11,005 nt of DNA from assembly GCA_020025295.1 (NCBI GenBank), contig JAHHSJ010000060.1, forward strand, positions 1 through 11,005, given 5' to 3'. The notes beneath the pieces were generated by a model. That model ran no database searches and was not told where the DNA came from. It saw only the letters and a program-made list of their open reading frames with translations. Below, one piece after another: positions 1 through 6,805 of the stretch. Numbering within the stretch: the stretch's first letter is position 1; every line of letters begins with the position of its first letter. Origin of the DNA: Oscillospiraceae bacterium (GTDB taxonomy: Bacteria; Bacillota; Clostridia; Oscillospirales; Oscillospiraceae). The translations under genes were made by a program, and so were the position numbers.

Positions 1-52
1 ACCCACGCGACCAGCTTGGAAGGCTGGGATTCTACCATTGAACTACACCCGC
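1..52 (-). tRNA. tRNA-Gly (anticodon TCC), 3' end outside the window
   Basis: Read on the minus strand, the sequence begins GCGGGTG (acceptor strand), then a glycine-type D arm (TAGTTCAATGGTAGA). The anticodon stem CCAGC/GCTGG encloses the loop CTTCCAA, with anticodon TCC at 20-18, which reads GGA and GGN glycine codons. The variable region and the first bases of the T arm follow, and the window then cuts the gene, so the T loop and 3' acceptor strand are not visible. The 5' end is placed at 52 from the acceptor sequence. Identity as tRNA-Gly is clear from the anticodon arm. Confidence 0.93.
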
Positions 53-74
53 ATGCTCGATTGCCAGCTGGATT

Positions 75-103
75 ATATTAACATGGAAACGCCATATTGT
101 CAA
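75..103 (-). promoter_or_regulatory. Promoter of the tRNA-Gly gene
   Basis: On the minus strand a consensus -35 TTGACA (103-98) is separated by 17 bases from a -10 TAATAT (80-75). A TATAAT also overlaps at 77-72, but with a 20-base spacer. The predicted start near 68 leaves a short leader before the tRNA 5' end at 52, as is usual for tRNA transcripts. Confidence 0.75.
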
Positions 104-301
104 CTAGTTTCTTGATATTTTTTATTTGGAATTTATTTTTCTTCGGATGAGCAGCCAACAGCCTCTCGCTTGCAACGAAATCCACCGTTTTTGTGTTCCA
201 ATGCCCACACTTCCCTTTTTATCTTATGTATGTTCCGCTCTCCTGCGGGGCATACTCAGAGCAGGGCGGTAATCGTCTCACTTATTCAGGAGGGATCAAC
301 T

Positions 302-484
302 ATGGATCATATCAATCACAAAATCGCTTGCTCCGTCAAGACCTGTGCTCATCACGCCGGTGACGAGTGCTACTGCACGCTGGAGTCCATCGAGGTCGGC
401 AAGTGCGCCCACGAGGCTCACAGCTGCGCCAACACTGAGTGCGCCTCCTTCCAGGACGGCTGCAAGTGCAACAGTAAGCACTGA
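302..484 (+). CDS. Small cysteine-rich DUF1540 protein
   Basis: A 60-residue protein with nine cysteines (10, 15, 23, 25, 35, 42, 47, 54, 56) and seven histidines. The core, ACSVKTC at 9-15, CYC at 23-25 and NTECASF at 44-50, matches the DUF1540 family, short Firmicute proteins of unknown function. The spacing of cysteines suggests metal binding, but this is inference. DUF1540 proteins often carry two copies of the domain; this one has a single copy. The ATG at 302 was chosen because AGGAGG lies at 288-293, eight bases upstream; an in-frame extension back to 170 lacks such a site and does not resemble the family. There is no signal peptide or membrane segment, so it is probably cytoplasmic. 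The gene stands alone and is closed by the terminator at 488-529. Confidence 0.85.
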   Translation: MDHINHKIACSVKTCAHHAGDECYCTLESIEVGKCAHEAHSCANTECASFQDGCKCNSKH

Positions 485-487
485 ACG

Positions 488-529
488 AAGAAAAGCTCCG
501 CTTTGCATCCGCAATGCGGAGCTTTTCTT
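488..529. terminator. Bidirectional terminator between the DUF1540 gene and cca
   Basis: A perfect 14-bp inverted repeat (488-501 with 516-529), AAGAAAAGCTCCGC paired with its complement. The 14-base loop can itself pair TTGC with GCAA. Flanking A and T runs give a U-rich tail on both strands, so it can end the DUF1540 gene (plus) and the cca gene (minus), whose stop codon at 530-528 abuts it. Confidence 0.85.
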
Positions 530-1871
530 ACATAATGTGCAGATACGCCAGCAGTGCATCCCGCTGGTTGGCTACTGCCCCGTCCAAAACCCCATTCAAA
601 GCCGCCTTCAATAGCCGCCCCAACTCCGGTCCTGCCGGAACACCATGCTCCATGAGATCGGTGCCGCTGATTTCCAACTGCTCCAAAGTAAGGCAGCCGC
701 CTCGTTCCAACTCCGCCGTCACCAATGCTTCAAACCGATTCAGCTGCTCCAGCTTCTCTTCCCGACGCTCAGAGGACTGACCCAGAATGTCGGCACGGCG
801 GAGAAAAATCAGCTGAGACACCAGCTGCGTTCCCTGTTTAGCCAGATAACGCCGGACCCCGACCGGAGTTTGCGGCAGCGTTTGATCATGGGCAAGCACC
901 AACGCCTCCACAGCCATTCTGGTTTCCTTATCACACTTTAACCGGTTCAGCGCCTGATGAACCAATCGGCTGCTCTGCCGGACATGGTCATAAAAGTGGC
1001 CGATTCCCTGTTCATCTAAGGTAAAACAGGTTGGCTTGCCCACATCGTGGAAGAGAGCTGCCAGCCGCAGCGTCGGCTCCGGCGGAACGGCGTCTACCAC
1101 CCGAACCGTATGCTGCCAGCAGTCTCCATCGTGGTGGGGATTGTGCTGCGCAAAGCCGAACATAGGCTCTAATTCCGGCAGAATTTCTGCGAAGAGATCC
1201 GCAAACTCTACCAGCAGTCCCGACGGCTTGGGTGCGGACAAAATTCCTTTCAGCTCGGAAAAAATACGCTCGGCGGCAATATAGCGAAGGTCACCCCGCT
1301 TCTCATGGATGGCCTGTGCCGTCACCGGCTCCACGGCAAAAGAAAACCGGCCTGCAAACCGAATAGCACGCAGCATCCGCAGGGCATCCTCCCCGAACCG
1401 TTCCCCGGGATCGCCCACCGCTCGGATCACCCCTCGCTCCAAATCATTCCGACCGCCAAACAAATCCACTACACCCTCTGACGGATGATACGCCATGGCA
1501 TTGACGGTAAAATCCCGACGGGCCAGATCTCCGGAAAGCTCCGAGATAAACTCCACCCGGTCCGGTCTGCGGTGATCGGAATAGTCCTGCTCGGTGCGGT
1601 AGGTGGTAATTTCATAGCCCGCTCCGCCGCTCATCACCAGTACGGTTCCGTGCTTGATTCCGGTTTCATGGATGCGATAGCCTTCAAACACCGCTTTGGT
1701 CTGCTCCGGTTTGGCGCTGGTGCAGATGTCCCAGTCATTAGGCTCATTTCCCATCAGCAGATCTCTCACGCAGCCGCCCACGAACCATGCTTCATAACCC
1801 ATGGCCCGCAGTCGATTCACCAGAGTCAGTCCCTCCTCGGGAATCCGCTCCGAATTTGGTTCACAGTTCAT
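528..1871 (-). CDS. cca: CCA tRNA nucleotidyltransferase with HD domain
   Basis: A 447-aa enzyme that adds or repairs the 3' CCA end of tRNAs from CTP and ATP in the cytoplasm. The N-terminal class II nucleotidyltransferase head shows FVGGCVRD at 30-37 and the catalytic pair D46/D48 in NDWDIC. It is followed by RRDFTVNAMAY at 118-128 and the EDALRMLRAIRF nucleotide-recognition and neck region near 161-172. An HD phosphohydrolase domain follows, with LFHDVGKP at 273-280, as in many bacterial CCA enzymes. Start 1871 is preferred because GGGGAGGTG lies just upstream and the promoter lies between this ATG and a longer in-frame start at 1925. A poly(A) polymerase from the same superfamily is the main alternative, but the intact head, neck and HD arrangement favours CCA addition. 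Confidence 0.92.
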   Translation of the reverse strand: MNCEPNSERIPEEGLTLVNRLRAMGYEAWFVGGCVRDLLMGNEPNDWDICTSAKPEQTKAVFEGYRIHETGIKHGTVLVMSGGAGYEITTYRTEQDYSDHRRPDRVEFISELSGDLARRDFTVNAMAYHPSEGVVDLFGGRNDLERGVIRAVGDPGERFGEDALRMLRAIRFAGRFSFAVEPVTAQAIHEKRGDLRYIAAERIFSELKGILSAPKPSGLLVEFADLFAEILPELEPMFGFAQHNPHHDGDCWQHTVRVVDAVPPEPTLRLAALFHDVGKPTCFTLDEQGIGHFYDHVRQSSRLVHQALNRLKCDKETRMAVEALVLAHDQTLPQTPVGVRRYLAKQGTQLVSQLIFLRRADILGQSSERREEKLEQLNRFEALVTAELERGGCLTLEQLEISGTDLMEHGVPAGPELGRLLKAALNGVLDGAVANQRDALLAYLHIM

Positions 1872-1895
1872 TCCGCTCACCTCCCCTTTTTTGTT

Positions 1896-1925
1896 ATTAT
1901 ATCCGCTTTTCGCCGCTCTCGGCAA
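1896..1925 (-). promoter_or_regulatory. Promoter of cca
   Basis: On the minus strand, TTGCCG (1925-1920) and a perfect -10 TATAAT (1901-1896) are 18 bases apart. The predicted start near 1889 leaves a short leader before the ATG at 1871. This position rules out translation from the upstream in-frame ATG at 1925. Confidence 0.65.
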
Positions 1926-1947
1926 GGAAAGTTTTCATTCCAGCAAA

Positions 1948-1978
1948 AAGGCACAGTTCTCCATGAGAACTGTGCCTT
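1948..1978 (-). terminator. Terminator of the marR-MATE operon
   Basis: A perfect 14-bp stem, AAGGCACAGTTCTC (1948-1961) paired with 1965-1978, around a 3-base loop. Read on the minus strand the stem is followed by a T run (CCTTTTTG). It sits four bases after the MATE stop codon (1984-1982) and upstream of the cca promoter, so it insulates cca from the efflux operon. Confidence 0.88.
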
Positions 1979-1981
1979 ATC

Positions 1982-3361
1982 TTACGCCATTCCCTGATTT
2001 CTCTCTTCCAGCTGGCGCATGGCCTTTCGGAACTGGAAGAAGAACAGGATCGAAGTAAATGTCACGGCAAGAATGTCCGACACCGGCTCCGCCAAATAGA
2101 CGCCCGTGGTCTTATTCTCCACCAGATGCGGCATGATATAGATCAGCGGCAGCAGCAGCACAAACTTACGCACCACAGCCACGGCGATGGACTGCTTGGC
2201 TTTGCCCAGAGAGGTGAAGATCATCTGGCAAGCCATCTGAATACCGAAGATGCCAATGCCGGCGGCGTAAATGCGAAGTGCACCTGCCGTAAAGGCGATC
2301 AACTCCTCTTTCGGAGTAAAGATTCTGGCAAACAGCGCCGGCCACAGCATGACGGCTGCCCAAAACAGGAGCGAATAGGTCAGGCTGCAAATCAGCAGCA
2401 GCTTAAAGGTATGTTTGACACGCTGGGCATTGCCTGCACCGTAGTTATAGCTGGCAATGGGCTGGGCTCCCTGTCCGATGCCCTGCAGCGGCAGCATGGC
2501 AAACATCATGACGCTGGTGAGAATGGTCATGGCGCCCACGGCGATATCGCCGCCGTAGCGCTGCAAAGAGGCATTGAAGCATACGGAGATGACGCTCTCG
2601 CTGCTCTGCATGATAAAGGTAGCCATGCCAAGTCCCAGACAAGGCAATACGATTTTCGAATCAATGCGGACATACTCTTTTTTCAGCTTCAGCTGGGTCT
2701 TGTTTCCTCTCAGGAAGGAAATGACCCACACGCTGGAAATGGCCTGAGACAAGATGGTTGCCAATGCGGCACCACGCACGCCCATGTGGAGGCCAAAAAT
2801 GAACACCGGGTCCAGAATGATGTTGGTTACTGCGCCGATGATGACCGACAGCATGGAAACTTTGGTAAAGCCCTGTGCCGTGATAAAGGCATTCATGCCC
2901 AGCGTCAGCTGGACGAACAGCGTGCCGATGGCATACAGATTCATATAGGCCGTTGCATAAGGAATGGTATTTTCACTGGCTCCGAAGGCCATCAGAAACT
3001 GCTGATTCCAAATCAGCAGCACCACAGTCAGGACAACAGAGATCAGTAGCTGAACCGCAAAGCAGCCGCCCATAATCCGCTCGGCTCCGTCGTTATCCTG
3101 TCTGCCCATGGCAATGGAGGCACGAGGTGCGCCTCCGGCACCCACCAGTGCGGCAAAGGCGGAAACCACCATAATGATCGGCATACAGATGCCCACACCG
3201 GTCAGCGCAAGATCGCCGTCCCCGGGCATATGGCCGATATAAATGCGGTCTACAATGTTATACAGCATATTGATGAGCTGCGCCACCACGGTGGGAACCG
3301 CCAGCTGAAACAGCAGCTTACCAATTGGCTCGGTACCTAAAAACGCTTTGTTATCTTTCAC
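1982..3361 (-). CDS. MATE family multidrug efflux transporter (MarR-linked)
   Basis: A 459-aa membrane protein, the usual length for a 12-helix MATE antiporter, which exports cationic drugs or other small molecules using a Na+ or H+ gradient. The N-terminus (GTEPIGKLLFQLAVPTVVAQ and MLYNIVDRIYIGH) is typical of the family. The internal repeat appears again as QGIGQGAQPIASYNYGAGN in the second half. Hydrophobic segments run throughout, with no signal peptide. The start codon is GTG at 3361, preceded by an AAGGGGAAG ribosome site. The gene begins 23 bases after the marR stop, so the two are very likely co-transcribed. A MarR regulator followed by a MATE pump resembles mepR-mepA of Staphylococcus aureus, but substrate and orthology cannot be read from sequence. 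Confidence 0.9.
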   Translation of the reverse strand: MKDNKAFLGTEPIGKLLFQLAVPTVVAQLINMLYNIVDRIYIGHMPGDGDLALTGVGICMPIIMVVSAFAALVGAGGAPRASIAMGRQDNDGAERIMGGCFAVQLLISVVLTVVLLIWNQQFLMAFGASENTIPYATAYMNLYAIGTLFVQLTLGMNAFITAQGFTKVSMLSVIIGAVTNIILDPVFIFGLHMGVRGAALATILSQAISSVWVISFLRGNKTQLKLKKEYVRIDSKIVLPCLGLGMATFIMQSSESVISVCFNASLQRYGGDIAVGAMTILTSVMMFAMLPLQGIGQGAQPIASYNYGAGNAQRVKHTFKLLLICSLTYSLLFWAAVMLWPALFARIFTPKEELIAFTAGALRIYAAGIGIFGIQMACQMIFTSLGKAKQSIAVAVVRKFVLLLPLIYIMPHLVENKTTGVYLAEPVSDILAVTFTSILFFFQFRKAMRQLEERNQGMA

Positions 3362-3384
3362 TTTTCTTCCCCTTTTCTCCGGCT

Positions 3385-3810
3385 TTATTGCATGGCATTC
3401 TCAATATTGCCGTCAATCCGGGCAATCATATCCCCCAGCATCGCTCGTTCCTCCTGTGAGAATCCGCCGAACAATACTTCCGTAAAGCGTTTCTGGGCCA
3501 TACAGCCCTTCTCCACGATTTCCGAAGCTTTATCCGTTAAGGACAGATGGATGGTACGGCGATTCTGTTCGTGGTACGCACAGGTCAGCAGACCCTTTTC
3601 TTCCAGCGAACGCACCGACATGGACACATGGGACTTGGTAAGGCGGCGATGCTTCACAATTTCCACCGCCGTATCGAACTGAGGATTATGGTACAAAAAC
3701 AGCAGCACACTCAGTTCCATACGGGTCAAACCATATTCCACACACACCGGCGTCAACATCTGGTAATACAAGCGTTCCCCAGAATTATAATGTTCAAACA
3801 AGGTTTTCAT
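3385..3810 (-). CDS. MarR family transcriptional regulator
   Basis: A 141-aa winged-helix repressor, normal MarR length. The fold is recognisable as LTRMELSVLLFLYHN (28-42), the recognition helix region LTKSHVSMSVRSLEEKGLL (57-75) and the wing HEQNRRTIHLSLTDKA (80-95). Terminal helices would form the dimer interface. MarR proteins typically bind a palindrome at their own promoter and release it when a small ligand binds. An 18-bp palindrome is present at this promoter (3833-3850), supporting autoregulation of the marR-MATE operon. The ATG at 3810 has GGAGAGGGA close upstream. The ligand is unknown. Confidence 0.92.
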   Translation of the reverse strand: MKTLFEHYNSGERLYYQMLTPVCVEYGLTRMELSVLLFLYHNPQFDTAVEIVKHRRLTKSHVSMSVRSLEEKGLLTCAYHEQNRRTIHLSLTDKASEIVEKGCMAQKRFTEVLFGGFSQEERAMLGDMIARIDGNIENAMQ

Positions 3811-3832
3811 ACTTCCCTCTCCTATACAGTTC

Positions 3833-3850
3833 TAAATAGAACACTATTTA
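3833..3850. promoter_or_regulatory. Palindromic operator, probable MarR binding site
   Basis: TAAATAG-AACA-CTATTTA is a perfect 7-bp inverted repeat with a 4-base centre. It lies directly after the -10 hexamer and covers the predicted transcription start. A second overlapping palindrome, GTTCTA-AA-TAGAAC, occupies 3829-3842. Size and position fit a MarR operator that blocks initiation; the binding protein is inferred to be the adjacent MarR. Confidence 0.7.
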
Positions 3851-3877
3851 TTATACCAGTTTCTTCCCTGCTGTCAA
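3850..3877 (-). promoter_or_regulatory. Promoter of the marR-MATE operon
   Basis: On the minus strand a consensus -35 TTGACA (3877-3872) and a consensus -10 TATAAT (3855-3850) are 16 bases apart, with TGG before the -10 giving an extended -10. The -35 overlaps the stop codon (3876-3874) of the upstream MATE gene. The predicted start is near 3843. Confidence 0.82.
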
Positions 3878-5232
3878 TGTTCCGTTTGCCCCGCTCCACG
3901 CAGACTCCGTCTGCGATACGCCAGACCCACCACATCCGCAAGCAGCCAGCCAATGGGGATGGCTGTCCAGATGCCCAGAACACCGATGGATGGCACAGGT
4001 GCCAGCAGATAGGCAAGCAGCACTCTGGTGCCCAGAGAAATGACCGTCAAAACCAGCGACATACCCGGCTTTCCAATGCCGCGATAGTAGCCATAGAGCA
4101 GGAACAGAACTCCGATACCGCAGTAGCAGGCGCCTTCAATCCGAAGGTAAGTGACACCGATAGCAATGATTTCCACTTTCTCCGGTGCAATGAAAATCTG
4201 CATCAGCCAAGGTGCTGCAAAAAACACCAGCAGCGACACCACTGCACAGAACAGCATGGAAATCTGCATGGCTCGCTTCATGCCCAATTGAATTCGCGTT
4301 TGATTTCCCGCACCGTAGTTCTGGGAAATATAAAGAGAGAACGCATTGCCAAATTCCTGTGCCGGCATATAGGCGAAGGAGTCAATCTTCACCGCAGCCG
4401 CAAAGGCCGCCATCACTGCCGTGCCAAAGCGATTGACCAGACCCTGAATCATCAGGATTCCGAAATTCATCACCGACTGCTGGGCGCTGGCCGCCACAGA
4501 GAAATGGAGCAGCTCCCAGACGCCGCCTCGACGGATCACCGCCTGTGCTCCCCGGAGCAGTTGCCTTCCCGGCCGCAGCTCCGGCTTTTTGATCCAAGTG
4601 CAAATTGCAAGCCCCAGACCGGCGCCCATCTGGCTCAGTACAGTGGCAAAGGCGGCGCCTCGGATGCCCCAATCAAATTCTACCACAAACAGCAGGTCCA
4701 ACAGGATATTTGCCGCCGACGCCACACCAAGCAGGCAAAGGGGCAGGAAGGAATTGCCCAGCGCCCGAAGATAAAACGCAAAATAATTATAAAGGTACAC
4801 GAACACCAGCCCAAGCAACAGGATCTGCACATAGGACCGGGTCATATCCCAGACATTCGCCGGTGTATTCAGCACCTTCAAAATCCAATCCATCAGCAGC
4901 AGAGACAGCACATTGAGTCCGACGGCAATTCCGCCATTCACAAGGAACGCCGCCGCCGCGGATTCCTGCAGTCGCCCTTCTTGACCGCCTCCCCGGCAGG
5001 CGGAACATACCGCTCCGCTGCCCATACAAAGTCCAATGAGAATAGAAGTCAAGAAGGTCATCAGGGTATAGGTAGACCCCACCGCAGCCAATGCGTCCAC
5101 ACCAATAAACTTACCTACAATAAATGTATCCGCTATGGTATAGCACTGCTGCAGCAAATTTCCCAATATCATGGGGCCAGCAAACACCAGCAGCATTTTG
5201 GTGATGCTGCCCCGGGTCAAATCTCGTTCCAT
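3874..5232 (-). CDS. Second MATE family efflux transporter
   Basis: A 452-aa polytopic membrane protein of the MATE family. The start (LTRGSITKMLLVFAGPMILGNLLQQCYTIADTFIVGKFIG, residues 5-44) is the standard first-helix region. The C-terminal half repeats the fold, including AFSLYISQNYGAGN. It differs clearly from the neighbouring MATE protein, so this is not a recent duplication. The ATG at 5232 follows GGAGAGAG. The C-terminus is rich in arginine (YRRRSLRG). No terminator is seen after its stop, and the marR promoter overlaps that stop, so read-through into marR is possible. The substrate is unknown. Confidence 0.9.
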   Translation of the reverse strand: MERDLTRGSITKMLLVFAGPMILGNLLQQCYTIADTFIVGKFIGVDALAAVGSTYTLMTFLTSILIGLCMGSGAVCSACRGGGQEGRLQESAAAAFLVNGGIAVGLNVLSLLLMDWILKVLNTPANVWDMTRSYVQILLLGLVFVYLYNYFAFYLRALGNSFLPLCLLGVASAANILLDLLFVVEFDWGIRGAAFATVLSQMGAGLGLAICTWIKKPELRPGRQLLRGAQAVIRRGGVWELLHFSVAASAQQSVMNFGILMIQGLVNRFGTAVMAAFAAAVKIDSFAYMPAQEFGNAFSLYISQNYGAGNQTRIQLGMKRAMQISMLFCAVVSLLVFFAAPWLMQIFIAPEKVEIIAIGVTYLRIEGACYCGIGVLFLLYGYYRGIGKPGMSLVLTVISLGTRVLLAYLLAPVPSIGVLGIWTAIPIGWLLADVVGLAYRRRSLRGAGQTEH

Positions 5233-5339
5233 ACCGCTCTCTCCATCGATTACTCGCCTTTTCTATGTCTGCCTACCTAAATTTCCGCAAAAGCAGCGAA
5301 AAAAGTCGCAGATTCAAGGATCTACAAATACCGTGTTTA

Positions 5340-5369
5340 AGGATACCATAACCTCCCTGCCCTTGACAA
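5340..5369 (-). promoter_or_regulatory. Candidate promoter of the second MATE gene
   Basis: On the minus strand, TTGTCA (5369-5364) and TATCCT (5345-5340) are 18 bases apart, with TGG before the -10 as an extended motif. It lies about 100 bases upstream of the ATG and just after the terminator of the HMA gene. The match is moderate, and no operator-like palindrome is seen here. Confidence 0.4.
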
Positions 5370-5378
5370 GAACGCAAA

Positions 5379-5405
5379 AAAACGGGATGCCATGCATCCC
5401 GTTTT
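5379..5405 (-). terminator. Terminator of the HMA protein gene
   Basis: AAAACGGGATGC (5379-5390) pairs perfectly with 5394-5405 around a 3-base loop. On the minus strand the stem is followed by a run of seven T, as expected of an intrinsic terminator 15 bases after the stop codon of the HMA gene. Confidence 0.85.
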
Positions 5406-5419
5406 CCCTGCTGTTCTAT

Positions 5420-5686
5420 TTACTTACCCTTGGAGAACAGGCCTCGCCAGCCTTTCTTCTCCTCGTAAGGCTCATGTCCGATGGACAGGACCTGATAGCC
5501 GGTAGCATTGACCGCATTCTTCAGCGCTTCCTCGTCGATCTCAGTCTCGGTAATCACGATGGTTTCACCCTTGCTGTGCGAAGAAGTGACCTTCTTTACC
5601 GAGAACGCCTTGCGTACCGCATCATTCACATGGCTTTCGCACATACCACACATCATACCGTCCACTTTTAATGTATACTTCCACAT
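5420..5686 (-). CDS. Small heavy-metal-associated (HMA) domain protein, CopZ-like
   Basis: An 88-aa protein with one ferredoxin-like HMA domain at about residues 1-70. The metal loop reads G10-M-M-C13-G-M-C16, matching the GMxCxxC motif that binds Cu(I) or other soft or divalent metals. A methionine replaces the usual threonine. The tail after residue 72 (YEEKKGWRGLFSKGK) is short and basic. Family members act as cytoplasmic metallochaperones or sensors, but the metal here is unknown. Start 5686 is chosen because GGAAAGGAAG precedes it and the domain begins there; an extension back to 5752 adds unrelated residues. No P-type ATPase or CsoR/CueR-like regulator lies beside it. Its promoter carries the same palindrome as the DUF3793 and flavodoxin promoters, suggesting shared control. 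Confidence 0.85.
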   Translation of the reverse strand: MWKYTLKVDGMMCGMCESHVNDAVRKAFSVKKVTSSHSKGETIVITETEIDEEALKNAVNATGYQVLSIGHEPYEEKKGWRGLFSKGK

Positions 5687-5754
5687 ATCAATTCTTCCTT
5701 TCCTGCCGATTCTATCCTGCCGCACTGGCTGCTGGGTTTTATGGCATCTCAAAA

Positions 5755-5770
5755 GTTAGCATTTTCTAAC
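5755..5770. promoter_or_regulatory. GTTAG-N6-CTAAC box 1 (HMA gene)
   Basis: GTTAG-CATTTT-CTAAC, extended by one base to an AGTTAG/CTAACT palindrome (5754-5771). It covers the predicted transcription start of the minus-strand HMA gene and begins five bases after its -10, a position suited to repression. Confidence 0.75.
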
Positions 5771-5774
5771 TCAA

Positions 5775-5802
5775 ATCATACTCCATTTCCCCAAAATTGC
5801 AA
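5775..5802 (-). promoter_or_regulatory. Promoter of the HMA protein gene
   Basis: On the minus strand, TTGCAA (5802-5797) and TATGAT (5780-5775) are 16 bases apart, giving a predicted start near 5768 and a leader of about 80 bases. Box 1 overlaps the start. Confidence 0.6.
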
Positions 5803-5874
5803 GACCTGCTTCTGAAAAAGAATATGCGGCTTCTCAGATTTTTATGACTCTAACGCAGTTTTCTTCTTCTCTGC

Positions 5875-5903
5875 TTGACAAACGGAAAAAAATCCGCTAT
5901 TCT
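5875..5903 (+). promoter_or_regulatory. Promoter of the DUF3793 gene
   Basis: A consensus -35 TTGACA (5875-5880) and TATTCT (5898-5903) are 17 bases apart, with a predicted start near 5910. It lies in the 384-base gap between the divergent HMA and DUF3793 genes. Besides the two promoters and boxes 1-3, nothing else is recognised in that gap. Confidence 0.7.
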
Positions 5904-5911
5904 ACGGTTTA

Positions 5912-5927
5912 GTTAGTTTTACCTAAC
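5912..5927. promoter_or_regulatory. GTTAG-N6-CTAAC box 2 (DUF3793 gene, start-site box)
   Basis: GTTAG-TTTTAC-CTAAC. It begins nine bases after the -10, at the predicted transcription start, almost the same place as box 4 at the flavodoxin promoter. Confidence 0.75.
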
Positions 5928-5966
5928 CACCATCGCGCCGATTTTGCGCTTTTCTTTTTTCTAGTA

Positions 5967-5982
5967 GTTAGGCATAGCTAAC
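5967..5982. promoter_or_regulatory. GTTAG-N6-CTAAC box 3 (DUF3793 gene, leader box)
   Basis: GTTAG-GCATAG-CTAAC. Flanking CTAG sequences at 5961-5964 and 5985-5988 extend the symmetry to 28 bp with one mismatched pair outside the box. It lies in the transcribed leader, centred 55 bp after box 2. It is the most symmetrical of the five boxes. Confidence 0.75.
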
Positions 5983-6070
5983 TGCTAGAAACCAAACCTT
6001 TTGCTCGCCCTGCCATGCCTTTTGGGGTATGTCTTAAATACGACGGTTTTTGACACGCAGGAGGAATCAA

Positions 6071-6637
6071 ATGAAACAAACCTTTGAACAGGCACTGGTG
6101 GAACAGTGCGCCCCCACGCTGGCCGGAATGAAACCTGCCAGTTTATTCCGAATTCAGGGTCCATCACTGGCTCTGCTAAGCGAAAAAGCGGAACACTGGA
6201 ACGAACTGCTCTCCCCTCTGGGCATGCGGGTACAGACCCTGCGGCAGTGTGCCAAGACCACCGCCAGCATCGTCTATGTCTACCGGGAAGAATGGGTCAG
6301 CCGCCTTTTGGCAGATGCGGACACCCAGAAGTTTCTCACTGAAATCGGCTACACTCCCACTTCCCTCTCCGGTATGCTGGAGCAGCTGTCCCACCGACTC
6401 TGTCTGGATCGGGATTATCCTCACGAAATCGGCGTCTTTCTCGGCTACCCTCTGGAAGATGTGATTGGCTTCATCGAAAATCAAGGCCGCAACTTCACCT
6501 GCTGCGGCTACTGGAAGGTATACGGCGATCCCACCTGCGCCCAGCAGTGCTTTGCCCGCTATCGCAGCTGTACGGAGCGGTACAAGGAGCTTTACCAGAC
6601 CGGAACTCCCATCCTGCATATGATTGTCGCTTCCTGA
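6071..6637 (+). CDS. DUF3793 family protein
   Basis: A 188-aa soluble protein recognised as DUF3793, a clostridial family of unknown function. Characteristic blocks are CAPTLAGMKPASLF (13-26), YPHEIGVFLGYPLEDVIGFI (116-135) and CCGYWKVYGD (144-153), with further cysteines at 156, 160 and 167. The PHEIG and WKVY blocks recur across the family and may form an active or cofactor site, though no reaction is established. From family knowledge, DUF3793 genes often lie near flavodoxin and ferrous-iron transport (Feo) genes; here a flavodoxin follows. The ATG at 6071 was chosen because AGGAGG is at 6059-6064. A longer reading would need TTG at 6050 and lacks a ribosome site. No terminator is evident after the gene, so some read-through to the flavodoxin is possible. 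Confidence 0.85.
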   Translation: MKQTFEQALVEQCAPTLAGMKPASLFRIQGPSLALLSEKAEHWNELLSPLGMRVQTLRQCAKTTASIVYVYREEWVSRLLADADTQKFLTEIGYTPTSLSGMLEQLSHRLCLDRDYPHEIGVFLGYPLEDVIGFIENQGRNFTCCGYWKVYGDPTCAQQCFARYRSCTERYKELYQTGTPILHMIVAS

Positions 6638-6710
6638 CCTCCTTCCGTCACCTCCGACAACCGGTTCAAACGACTTTCAAAAAATAAATTCCATTTTCTG
6701 AAAAAATCTG

Positions 6711-6739
6711 TTGACAGCCTCGGCATCCTATGCTATATT
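6711..6739 (+). promoter_or_regulatory. Promoter of the flavodoxin gene
   Basis: A consensus -35 TTGACA (6711-6716) and extended -10 TGC-TATATT (TATATT at 6734-6739) are separated by 17 bases. The predicted start is near 6746, giving an unusually long leader of about 200 bases before the ATG at 6946. Confidence 0.8.
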
Positions 6740-6748
6740 ATAAGCACA

Positions 6749-6764
6749 GTTAGTAATGACTAAC
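6749..6764. promoter_or_regulatory. GTTAG-N6-CTAAC box 4 (flavodoxin, start-site box)
   Basis: GTTAG-TAATGA-CTAAC. It begins ten bases after the -10 and covers or directly follows the predicted transcription start, matching the position of box 2. Confidence 0.77.
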
Positions 6765-6772
6765 CACCGCGC

Positions 6773-6790
6773 AAAGGGCGAAAGCCCTTT
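6773..6790 (+). other. Leader hairpin with GAAA tetraloop
   Basis: AAAGGGC-GAAA-GCCCTTT is a perfect 7-bp stem capped by a GNRA tetraloop, between boxes 4 and 5 in the flavodoxin leader. The following bases (CTAAAATC) are not a U run, so it is unlikely to be a simple terminator. Confidence 0.6.
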
Positions 6791-6805
6791 CTAAAATCTC
6801 CATTG

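Noticed and set aside
2126..3049. A 307-codon open frame on the plus strand opposite the first MATE gene
   Set aside because: Antisense to a clear MATE protein, with low-complexity Q/H/G-rich sequence and no supporting ribosome site or family resemblance.
3547..5280. A 577-codon open frame on the plus strand opposite the second MATE gene
   Set aside because: It is antisense to a well-recognised transporter, is rich in Q, H and R with no domain, and crosses the marR promoter and marR gene. It is a by-product of codon bias.
5850..5854. A sixth CTAAC half-site between the divergent promoters
   Set aside because: There is no matching GTTAG eleven bases upstream, so it is probably chance.
5928..6070. 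A riboswitch in the DUF3793 leader
   Set aside because: Only short direct repeats (CCTTTTG twice) and weak pairings are visible; no conserved riboswitch core was recognised and no terminator hairpin is present.
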